This document shows, in pieces, positions 57,338-64,000 of a stretch of 64,000 nt of DNA. How positions within the stretch are numbered: the first letter of the stretch is position 1; every line of letters starts with the position of its first letter. The DNA lies in the NCBI GenBank assembly GCA_045543495.1, contig JAZQMO010000010.1, positions 20,820 through 84,819 on the forward strand, given 5' to 3'. The notes beneath the pieces were generated by a model. It did no database searches. It was not told the origin of the DNA and was given only the letters and a program-made list of their open reading frames with translations. This DNA comes from RGIG5579 sp045543495. GTDB lineage: Bacteria > Bacillota > Clostridia > Oscillospirales > SIG627. Position numbers and translations under genes: made by a program.

Positions 57338-58283
57338 TTGGAAACAAGCGATACAAATGCTCCAAGACCCGGTCTTTGACCGGGTCCTTGTGGCTTGTCA
57401 CCGTTCTCCCGACGGAGACGCCTGCGGCTCTGCCCACGCCCTCAGCTATGCCCTGCGGAAAATGGGAAAAGAAGCCCGTGTGTTCTGCCCCGATCCCTTT
57501 GGGGAGGAGTTTTCTTATTTGACAAGTGAGGAGCAAAGCCTTCCCGATTTTGAGCCCGCCCACTTTATTACCGTGGATGTGGCCGCCCCCGATATGCTCT
57601 GCTCTGCTCCCTTTGCCAACCGGATCGATCTGGTGCTGGATCATCACAGAGTCAATTCCGTTTGCGGCAAGGTGAAGATCGTTCTTCCCCAATACGCCGC
57701 CTGTGCGGAGCTTGTGGCAGAATTGATCTTCGGCTTGGGACTTTCTTTGGATCCCTATCTTGCCGCCGCCCTTTATACGGGCATTGCCACCGATACGGGG
57801 TGCTTCCGCTATTCCAATGTCAGGGAGCATACCTTTTCCGTGGTGGCAAAGCTTTATGCCGCCGCCCCCGAGGGCGCCTTTTATGATATCAATAAGAAGC
57901 TGTTTGAAACCAAAAGCCGTCTGCAAATTGCGCTGGAGGGCTTTGCCGCCGCCTCGGTTCGCTTTGCTGCGGGCGGTGCGCTGGCTTATCTTGCCGTCTC
58001 CCGCCGTCAGCAGAAGGAGCTTTCCTGCACCTACAGCGATCTGGACTGCCTGATCAATGTGATCCGTCAGATCGAGGGGGTTCAGGTCTCTCTTGTAGCA
58101 AAGGAGAGGGAAGAGGGAGAATATAAGGTCTCCGTTCGCTCCGAAAAAGGCTTTGATGCCTGCGAATTTTGCGCCGCCTTTGGCGGAGGCGGGCACATGG
58201 CCGCCGCAGGCTGCACCCTTCACGGTCGTGAGGAGACCGTGATCGCCGCCCTTCTTGGGGAAGCCGAAAGGAGACTTTCTTGA
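57315..58283 (+). CDS. nrnA: DHH-family oligoribonuclease/pAp phosphatase (NrnA-like)
   Basis: A 322-residue phosphoesterase that degrades short oligoribonucleotides and removes 3'-phosphate from pAp. Motifs: CHRSPDGDACGSAHAL (motif I), FITVDVAAPD (II), VLDHHRVNS (DHH), TGIATDTGCFRYSN (IV) and the DHHA1 C-terminal GGGGHMAAAG-like FGGGGHMAAAGC. The start ATG lies inside rbfA behind AAAGGATTTGA. Followed by truB with a 4-base overlap (TTGA). Confidence 0.94.
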   Translation: MSMEQTIDWKQAIQMLQDPVFDRVLVACHRSPDGDACGSAHALSYALRKMGKEARVFCPDPFGEEFSYLTSEEQSLPDFEPAHFITVDVAAPDMLCSAPFANRIDLVLDHHRVNSVCGKVKIVLPQYAACAELVAELIFGLGLSLDPYLAAALYTGIATDTGCFRYSNVREHTFSVVAKLYAAAPEGAFYDINKKLFETKSRLQIALEGFAAASVRFAAGGALAYLAVSRRQQKELSCTYSDLDCLINVIRQIEGVQVSLVAKEREEGEYKVSVRSEKGFDACEFCAAFGGGGHMAAAGCTLHGREETVIAALLGEAERRLS

Positions 58284-59170
58284 AAAGCGGCGTGATCAAT
58301 GTTTACAAAGAACAAAATATGACCTCCCACGATGTGGTATTTCGTTTGAGAAGGATCCTTGGCACCAAAAAGGTGGGCCACGCAGGCACACTGGACCCGG
58401 GTGCCACCGGCGTTTTGCCCGTGCTTGTGGAGCGTGCCACCAAGGCCTGCGATCTCATTCCCGAATCGGATAAGACCTATGTGGCCACCGTTCGCTTCGG
58501 CTTGGAAACCGATACGGAGGATGTGTGGGGAAACCTCTTGCGAGAGGACGAAAAGCGCCCCGAAAAGGAAGCGTTTTACCGTGCCGCCGAGTCTCTTCTC
58601 GGCCCCTCACAGCAGATCCCTCCCATGATGAGCGCCGTCAAGGTCAACGGCAAAAAGCTGTATGAATATCTGAGGGAGGGCCTTTCGGTGGAACGAAAGC
58701 CCCGTCCCATTTACGTATACGAGCTCTCCATCCTTTCCTTTTCCGAGGAGGAGGCCACGCTCCGTGCCACCGTTTCTCGGGGCACCTATATCCGCACCCT
58801 CTTAACGGATCTTTGCCGCAAGGTGGGTGTGATCGGCGCCATGAGTGCTCTGGAGCGTACCAAAAGCGGCCCCTTTTCGGTGGAGGGCGCCAAAACCCTT
58901 GGGGAATTGGAGGCCATGTCTTTTGAGGAAAGAGAACGTCTGATCCTCCCCACCGAGGCGCTGTTTGCGGACTATCCCGCCTTCCCCCTCCCCGATTTTT
59001 ACGACAAACTGATCCAAAACGGCTGCAGCGTTTTGTGCGAAAAGCTTTCCTTGGATCTGCCCGTGGGCACCCGCCTTCGTCTTTTGAAGGATGGCACGTT
59101 TTTTGCCTTGGGCGAGATCCTTTCGGATGAGGAAGGAAAAAAACTGAAAAAGATCAAGGAATTTTTGTAA
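58280..59170 (+). CDS. truB: tRNA pseudouridine-55 synthase
   Basis: Makes pseudouridine 55 in the T loop of tRNAs. The 296 residues show the catalytic Asp39 in GHAGTLDPGATGVLPV, KTYVATVRFGLETDTEDVWG, QIPPMMSAVKVNGKKLYEYLREG and SRGTYIRTLLTDL. The start is TTG at 58280 behind AAGGAG eight bases upstream, overlapping the nrnA stop. The riboflavin kinase gene that often follows truB is absent, and a gap of 90 bp separates it from the next gene. Confidence 0.96.
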   Translation: MKSGVINVYKEQNMTSHDVVFRLRRILGTKKVGHAGTLDPGATGVLPVLVERATKACDLIPESDKTYVATVRFGLETDTEDVWGNLLREDEKRPEKEAFYRAAESLLGPSQQIPPMMSAVKVNGKKLYEYLREGLSVERKPRPIYVYELSILSFSEEEATLRATVSRGTYIRTLLTDLCRKVGVIGAMSALERTKSGPFSVEGAKTLGELEAMSFEERERLILPTEALFADYPAFPLPDFYDKLIQNGCSVLCEKLSLDLPVGTRLRLLKDGTFFALGEILSDEEGKKLKKIKEFL

Positions 59171-59209
59171 GAGACCACTTTGTTTGGCTCTGCCGAATAG
59201 AGCATCCCG

Positions 59210-59249
59210 TTTCAGGAAAAAATAGAGAAAAGATCATTTTTTTCTGAAA
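59210..59249 (+). promoter_or_regulatory. Hairpin over the ribosome binding site of the nucleotidyltransferase gene
   Basis: TTTCAGGAAAAAAT (59210-59223) and ATTTTTTTCTGAAA (59236-59249) pair with one G-T mismatch. The second arm overlaps the Shine-Dalgarno (AAAGGAT, 59247-59253), so folding would hide part of the site. No convincing promoter was found in the 90-bp gap. Confidence 0.4.
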
Positions 59250-59260
59250 GGATAAGCCCT

Positions 59261-61489
59261 ATGAAAGCAGTAATTTTAGCAGGGGGCCGAGGAGAAAGAC
59301 TCCGCCCCATTACCGATACAAGACCAAAGCCTCTGGTGCCCGTTCTGGCCCGCCCCGTGATGGACTATTGCCTCTCCCTTTTGGCGCACCACGGCACCAC
59401 CCACGCCTTTGTAACCACCCATTATCTGGCCTCCCAGATCCGCCATCGCTACGGCTCCTCCGCTTTCGGAATGGAGATTTCCTATGCCTGCGAGGATACC
59501 CCCTTGGGTACGGCAGGCGGCGTAAAGGCGCTGGAAAAAAGCCTTGCGGGAGAAGAGTATTTCGTGGTTATGAGCGGGGACGCTCTGTGTGATTTTGATT
59601 TGAAAAAAGCCGTCTCGTTCCATTTGGAAAAGAAGGCGGATGTGACCATTGTGCTCTCCAGCGTAAAAACCCCGCTGGAATACGGTGTGGTCTTGTCGGA
59701 TACCTTTGAAAGAATCTTTGCCTTTTCGGAAAAGCCCGATTGGTCTGAGGCCTTTTCCGATCAGGTGAATACGGGTGTGTATATTCTGTCACCCAAAATA
59801 CTGTCGCAGATCCCCGAGGGAAAGGAATTTGATTTCTCCCGAGACCTGTTTCCCCTCCTTTTGAAACAGGGCTACTCGCTGTTTGGCTATAAGGATTCGG
59901 GCTACTGGTGCGACATTGGGCATTTGCCCACCCTTTACCGCTGCAATATGGACCTGTTGCAGGGTAAGATCAAGACCTATCTGGAGCCTGTCGGCAAGAG
60001 AAAAATCGGAGCCGACGGCAAAGGATACTGCTTTGTTTCCGACGGTGCCGTGGTGGAAGAGGGCGCCGTTGTTCGGTCGGGAAGCATCCTGTCTCCCGGT
60101 GCGCACCTTGCTTCAGGCGCTCGGGTGGATGCCTCTCTTGTACTGGAAAAAGTTAAATTGGAAAAGGGAGCCGAAGCCCGTCAGAGCGTTTTGTGTGAGG
60201 AAACGATGCTGCGGGAAAACGCCATTGCGCTTCCGGGAAGCGTTTTGGGCGCAGGCACGACCGTAATGCCCTCGGGGACTGCGGGAAGCGCCAAAAAATA
60301 CCCCCCTTATTCCGTCATCTCGCCCCGACCCGCCTTTCGGGAGGAAAGCCTTTCCTTCACGGAAAAAGGGATCCTTTGGGGGAAGGAAAACGGCCTGGAT
60401 CGGTCACGGGTACCCGCCTTGGGAACTGCTTTTGCCCGTGCCTTTCAAAAGGATGTTTTGGTTTTCTGGGATGAAAAAGAAGCGGAAAGCGCTGTTTTTT
60501 CCGCTCTCACTGCCGCAGGGGTCGTGCAAGGCGGCAAAAACGCCGTTTTGGCAGGGGAGGGCAGCACAGAGGTTGCCTCCTATGCGGCGTCTCTTCTTTG
60601 CCTGCCTGCCGTATTCGTTACGGCAGAGGGCTCCCGTGCTCGGATCTTCGGCTTTGAGGAGGACGGCCTGCCCTTGGTGCGGAAGGATACCCTTCGTCTG
60701 TCCCGTCATTTTGCCCTTCCCTCGGGGAAGGAGACGGGAAGACTCCTGATGCAGCCCGCCTTGGGGGAGAAGTATATCCACGCCCTTGCCGAAACCATCG
60801 GGGAAAATGCCCCCATGAGCCTTGCCCTGTCAGGCTCGGGTGCATCCTATTTTCGCAAAGCTGCCATACTTTCCGGCTTTCGTGCATACAATCATACCAG
60901 AAAGGAAGGCATCAGCTTTGAAATGTTCCCCTCCCGAATCAAATTCTTTTTGGGTCGGGATAAGATCGCCGATACGGAAAATCTGCGGCTCTATGTGATT
61001 TCCCGTCAGCTTGCCTCAGGAAAGAAGGACTTTGTCCTTCCCGATTCCTGTCCCGCCTATTTTACCGATTATATTAAGGAAAAAGGCGGAAAATCTCAGC
61101 GCTTCTCTATGGATCAGACCTGCCGAGAGGAGCGGGAAAAGCGCCGCCTTGCCCAAAAGGAGCGCTGGCTGTACGATCTCAATTTCCTTGCCGCCAAGGT
61201 CCTCTTTCTCATTAAGGGAAGACCCGAGGAGGAAATACGGGAAGAATTTGCCGCCCTCCCGAGGCTCTATATTTCACAGCTGGAGTATCATCCCGCAGAG
61301 GAAAATAAGGCAAAGCTCATCGGCCTATATCATTTACAGGACAACAAAGAAAAGAAAGCCCGCATCCATCCGGGATTTCACGGAATACGAATCATCTCCG
61401 AGGCACTCAGCTTTGAAGCAGCCCTGGAGAATGTAATGGAATGTAGAGGAAATTTAAATGAAATTGAAAAAACAATCAGGGGAAGCTAA
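59261..61489 (+). CDS. Sugar-phosphate nucleotidyltransferase fused to a degenerate phosphohexomutase-like domain
   Basis: A 742-residue protein. Residues 1-235 form a nucleotidyltransferase (LAGGRGERLRP, PLGTAGGVKALE, GDALCDFD, with the sugar site SEKPDW ... NTGVYIL), likely making GDP-mannose or another NDP-sugar. Residues ~250-345 are a left-handed beta-helix cap (hexapeptide-like). From ~360 on a phosphomannomutase-like domain can be aligned, but the catalytic serine loop reads TAEGSR (near 453) instead of TASHNP and the metal loop reads EMFPSR (near 554) instead of DGDxDR. So the mutase part is probably inactive and could be regulatory. Start ATG follows GAAAGGATAAGCCCT. Confidence 0.85.
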   Translation: MKAVILAGGRGERLRPITDTRPKPLVPVLARPVMDYCLSLLAHHGTTHAFVTTHYLASQIRHRYGSSAFGMEISYACEDTPLGTAGGVKALEKSLAGEEYFVVMSGDALCDFDLKKAVSFHLEKKADVTIVLSSVKTPLEYGVVLSDTFERIFAFSEKPDWSEAFSDQVNTGVYILSPKILSQIPEGKEFDFSRDLFPLLLKQGYSLFGYKDSGYWCDIGHLPTLYRCNMDLLQGKIKTYLEPVGKRKIGADGKGYCFVSDGAVVEEGAVVRSGSILSPGAHLASGARVDASLVLEKVKLEKGAEARQSVLCEETMLRENAIALPGSVLGAGTTVMPSGTAGSAKKYPPYSVISPRPAFREESLSFTEKGILWGKENGLDRSRVPALGTAFARAFQKDVLVFWDEKEAESAVFSALTAAGVVQGGKNAVLAGEGSTEVASYAASLLCLPAVFVTAEGSRARIFGFEEDGLPLVRKDTLRLSRHFALPSGKETGRLLMQPALGEKYIHALAETIGENAPMSLALSGSGASYFRKAAILSGFRAYNHTRKEGISFEMFPSRIKFFLGRDKIADTENLRLYVISRQLASGKKDFVLPDSCPAYFTDYIKEKGGKSQRFSMDQTCREEREKRRLAQKERWLYDLNFLAAKVLFLIKGRPEEEIREEFAALPRLYISQLEYHPAEENKAKLIGLYHLQDNKEKKARIHPGFHGIRIISEALSFEAALENVMECRGNLNEIEKTIRGS

Positions 61490-63491
61490 AGTGCTTCCCG
61501 TACATAACGACAAACCAAAGAAAAAAAGCACCGGCCTTTTCCGAGGCAAAAAGCGAAATGAAAAAAGCCCCAAGGAAAAAAGCCCCAAAAAGGAAAAGCT
61601 GACGGTGGAACAGGAGATCCTTCGCATGAGAGAAGCGGAACGGAAGAAGCGTGAGAAAAACGCATCCAAATCCAAAAACGGACTCCCCCGAGAGAAAAAA
61701 GCAGTCTTGAAAGGGGAAATGGAGAAGGAACTGAAAAAAGAAAAGAAAACGGGAACGCAAAAGAGAGCTCCCGAGAAAAAGAAAAGAAATCCCGCTCCCC
61801 CCGCAAATAAAAGCACCCGCAAGCCCGAGAAAAACGGCAAGGTTCGCATCATTCCCTTGGGCGGCCTCGGGGAGATCGGCAAGAATATGACCGTGGTGGA
61901 GACCGATGAGGATATGATCGTCATCGACTGCGGAATGGGCTTCCCCGATGACGGAATGCCCGGCATCGACCTTGTCATTCCCGACACCACCTATCTGGAG
62001 GAAAATATTCACAAGCTCCGTGGCATCTTCCTGACCCACGGGCACGAGGATCACATCGGCGCCATTCCCTATGTCCTCCGCAAGGTCAATGTGCCCCTCT
62101 ATGGCACGAAATTGACTCTGGGCATTGTGGAAAACAAGCTGGTGGAGTTCGGCTTGGAGAAAACCTGTCAGCTTCACGTCTGCCACCCCGGTGAAACCGT
62201 CCGTGCAGGAGCGTTTGATGTGGAACTGATCTCGGTGAACCACTCCATTGCCGATGCCGTGGCCTTTGCCATTCATTCCCCCGTGGGCAATTTGGTCTTC
62301 ACAGGGGATTTCAAGATCGATTCCACCCCCATCGCAGGGGAAATGACCGATCTGACCCGCTTCGGTGAATTGGGCAGGGAAGGAGTCACCGCCCTCTTTT
62401 GTGATTCCACCAACTGCGAGCGCCCCGGTTTTACCCCCAGTGAGCGCACCGTTGGCACCAGCTTGGAGCAGATCTTCCACGAAAACCACAAGCGTGTTAT
62501 CGTGGCCACCTTCTCCTCCAATATCCACCGTGTTCAGCAGATCATTGATGCCAGCGTGAAGCATCACAGAGCCGTTTGCATCTTAGGCAGAAGTATGATA
62601 AACATTGTCAACACCGCCTCCAAGCTGGGCTATATGTCCATTCCGAACGGCACCATCATTGAGCCGGAGGAGCTGCGAAAGTTCGCCCCCCGCAATGTGA
62701 CCCTCATTACCACAGGCAGTCAGGGTGAGGCCATGAGTGCCTTGTCCCGTATGGCCTTCGGCACCCATTCTCAGGTGAAAATTTCCCCCGAGGATATGGT
62801 GGTGATTTCCGCCCATCCCATCCCCGGCAACGAAAAGACCATCGGCAATATCATCAATGAATTGATGAAAAAGCAGGTAGAGGTGGTCTATGACCGCATT
62901 GCCGAGGTGCACGTTTCGGGTCACGCCTGTCAGGAGGAGATCAAAATGATCTTCGCCCTCACAAGGCCCCGCTTCTTTATGCCCGTTCACGGGGAATATA
63001 AGCACTTGGCCCGCAATTCTGCCTTGGCGCAGTATGCGGGAATTCCCAAGGAAAATGTTTTCATTTCCGATGTGGGCCGCATATTGGAGATCAGCGAGGG
63101 CGGGGAAAAGGCCCGTCTCACAGGCTCCGTTCCCGCAGGCGTTCTCTTGGTGGACGGCCTCGGGGTAGGGGATGTGGGAAGTGTAGTGCTTCGGGATCGC
63201 AAGCTCCTTTCGGAGGACGGCATCATCACCGTGGTGGCCGCTGTGGAGTCCTACGGCAAGTTCCTTGTGGGGGATGTGGAGATCGTCACCCGCGGCTTTG
63301 TCTATGTCCGTGAAAACGAGGAGCTTATGGAAGAGATCCGCACCGTTGCCCGCCGAGTTTTGGAAAATTCCCTTTCCGCAGGGCTGGATCTTGCCGCCGT
63401 CAAGACCCGCACCAAGGACGAGATCGCCAAATTCCTCTTCGGCAGAACCCACCGCAGACCTATGGTTCTCCCCGTCATCATCGAAACCTGA
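61458..63491 (+). CDS. rnj: Ribonuclease J with long basic N-terminal extension
   Basis: Bifunctional endo/5'-exoribonuclease central to mRNA decay and rRNA processing in Firmicutes. After ~125 Lys/Glu-rich, disordered residues come the metallo-beta-lactamase domain (IIPLGGLGEIGKNMTVVE; HGHEDHIGA near residue 194, the metal ligands; FTGDFKID), the beta-CASP domain (ATFSSNIHRVQQIID, ISAHPIPGNE, VHVSGHACQEE, FMPVHGEYKHL) and a C-terminal domain. Total 677 residues against ~555 for a usual RNase J. The start overlaps the upstream gene by 32 bp; the ATG lies six bases after a weak AGAGGA. Confidence 0.95.
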   Translation: MKLKKQSGEAKVLPVHNDKPKKKSTGLFRGKKRNEKSPKEKSPKKEKLTVEQEILRMREAERKKREKNASKSKNGLPREKKAVLKGEMEKELKKEKKTGTQKRAPEKKKRNPAPPANKSTRKPEKNGKVRIIPLGGLGEIGKNMTVVETDEDMIVIDCGMGFPDDGMPGIDLVIPDTTYLEENIHKLRGIFLTHGHEDHIGAIPYVLRKVNVPLYGTKLTLGIVENKLVEFGLEKTCQLHVCHPGETVRAGAFDVELISVNHSIADAVAFAIHSPVGNLVFTGDFKIDSTPIAGEMTDLTRFGELGREGVTALFCDSTNCERPGFTPSERTVGTSLEQIFHENHKRVIVATFSSNIHRVQQIIDASVKHHRAVCILGRSMINIVNTASKLGYMSIPNGTIIEPEELRKFAPRNVTLITTGSQGEAMSALSRMAFGTHSQVKISPEDMVVISAHPIPGNEKTIGNIINELMKKQVEVVYDRIAEVHVSGHACQEEIKMIFALTRPRFFMPVHGEYKHLARNSALAQYAGIPKENVFISDVGRILEISEGGEKARLTGSVPAGVLLVDGLGVGDVGSVVLRDRKLLSEDGIITVVAAVESYGKFLVGDVEIVTRGFVYVRENEELMEEIRTVARRVLENSLSAGLDLAAVKTRTKDEIAKFLFGRTHRRPMVLPVIIET

Positions 63492-63514
63492 TCTGCGATA
63501 TAATGAAATATAGG

Positions 63515-63544
63515 TAGGCTTTCCCTCGGGAAAGCCTATTTGTT
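63515..63544 (+). terminator. Probable terminator after RNase J
   Basis: 11-bp stem TAGGCTTTCCC / GGGAAAGCCTA with a TC loop and a modest T-rich tail (TTTGTTAT). Confidence 0.65.
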
Positions 63545-63674
63545 ATATTCCCATATATTCACACCTTTTTTGAAAAAAAGGTGGCCAAAAAACTTTCAGG
63601 GAAAGGAAAAGAACAAAATCTACAGAAATTTCCTTTGCGAAAAAGACACCTTTGCTCGGGCCGTCGGGGGGAGC

Positions 63675-64000
63675 GATGGGAGCGCCGCTCACAGGGAAAG
63701 CCTCTTGTAGTGGAAATTTGAATTTTGCAATCAAAAATTTGCTTTGCAAAAAAGACAATTCCCCTCGGGCCGGCGGGGACGTCGGCCCCTACATATTAAG
63801 TCGGGTCGTAGCCATGTCCTACTGTGTGCCAAGGAGGTGAAAAATGATGTTGTCTTCCTAAGACCGCTTGGCCTCCGACTTCGTAGGGGCCGACGTCCTC
63901 GACGGCCCGAGGAGAATTGTCTTTTTTGCAAAGCAAATTTTTGATTGCAAAATTCAAATTTCCACTACAAGAGGCTCTCCCTGTGAGCGGCGCTCCCATC
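63675..64000. repeat. Large imperfect inverted repeat (118-bp arms)
   Basis: Left arm 63675-63792 and right arm 63883-64000 are reverse complements with about four differences in 118 bp; the intervening 90 bp are unique except for AAGTCGG and CCGACTT flanks that extend the pairing. The arms include GGGAGCGCCGCTCACAGGG, an AT-rich middle (TTTTGCAATCAAAAATTTGC) and GGGACGTCGGCCCCTAC-like ends. No coding potential. It may be a MITE-like or other dispersed palindromic element; the right arm may continue beyond the window. Confidence 0.85.

Larger units (their letters stand above)
63492..64000. other. Noncoding region, 3' of rnj to window end
   Basis: No protein gene is visible. Besides the terminator hairpin it holds a short inverted repeat CACCTTTTTT / AAAAAAAGGTG (63561-63583), a diverged copy of the TTTGC-AAAAAGAC / CTCGGGCCG segment (about 63635-63672) and the large inverted repeat at 63675-64000. 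Frames here are short and mirror each other because of the repeats. Confidence 0.75.

Noticed and set aside
59261..61489. Calling the fusion a working phosphomannomutase (manB/manC)
   Set aside because: Both catalytic loops of the mutase are replaced, so only the nucleotidyltransferase activity is supported.
63652..63944. Several 60-70-codon frames in the terminal inverted repeat
   Set aside because: They mirror each other through the repeat (for example KKDNS and QKRQF versions on both strands) and have no family resemblance.
1..64000. CRISPR arrays, prophage, integrase or insertion-sequence genes
   Set aside because: Looked for short spaced direct repeats, transposase and integrase motifs; none was seen.

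Overview
This 64 kb window is chromosomal DNA of an endospore-forming, Gram-positive anaerobe of the class Clostridia. The evidence is a linked spoIIGA-sigE pair, Firmicute-type promoters (TTGACA/TATAAT with 16-18 bp spacers) and Shine-Dalgarno sites (AAGGAG, GGAGG), a T-box riboswitch, RNase J, heterodimeric ABC exporters, an ECF transporter S component and small clostridial families (DUF6472, C_GCAxxG, CD1247-type). I see no integrase, transposase, phage gene or CRISPR array, so this is mostly core genome with a few accessory-looking modules.

Layout. 1-3.1 kb: end of a glycolytic operon (pgk, tpiA) and two small membrane proteins. 3.1-3.5 kb: tRNA-Thr(CGT) with a broken partial copy beside it. 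4.1-11.0 kb: five tandem paralogues of the neutral-ceramidase-like family in three transcription units. 11.1-14.8 kb: ylmH, an acetyltransferase and a copper ATPase with a CopZ-like domain fused to its C terminus. 15-16.2 kb: argG. 16.3-18.9 kb: RpiR regulator, phosphodiesterase and AEC transporter. 19-22.7 kb: rsmI, a methyltransferase, UPF0210 and UPF0237. 22.9-24.6 kb: Na/Pi cotransporter. 24.8-29.0 kb: MarR-controlled ABC exporter pair. 29.1-32.1 kb: small DUF6472 gene and the complete proline pathway proBAC. 32.2-35.8 kb: VanY-type carboxypeptidase, galE and DUF1846. 36-37 kb: an LDH/MDH family enzyme. 37.2-41.4 kb: spoIIGA, sigE, yqeG, an Xaa-Pro peptidase, efp and a zinc-ribbon protein. 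41.5-43.3 kb: C_GCAxxG protein, two half-size chromate-family transporters and a small protein. 43.3-45.0 kb: T-box leader, a short Trp-containing leader ORF and a solitary trpB. 45-47.8 kb: beta-galactosidase. 48-49.4 kb: coaX and an ECF S component. 49.5-52.0 kb: M20 amidohydrolase, nitroreductase, lipoprotein. 52.2-59.2 kb: the translation operon rimP-nusA-rnpM-ylxQ-infB-rbfA-nrnA-truB. 59.3-63.5 kb: a nucleotidyltransferase with a degenerate mutase-like domain, then RNase J. 63.5-64 kb: a large inverted repeat cut by the window edge.

Most interesting: (1) the trpB leader, which joins a Trp T-box to an 18-codon ORF with two Trp codons and its own Shine-Dalgarno; (2) the five ceramidase-like paralogues, which keep the apparent zinc ligands but not the catalytic serine; (3) the copA-copZ fusion with an internal ribosome binding site and start; (4) the nucleotidyltransferase fused to a mutase-like domain that lacks the catalytic motifs; (5) the 118 bp-arm inverted repeat at the right edge; (6) an LDH-family enzyme with Arg at the residue that decides lactate or malate specificity.
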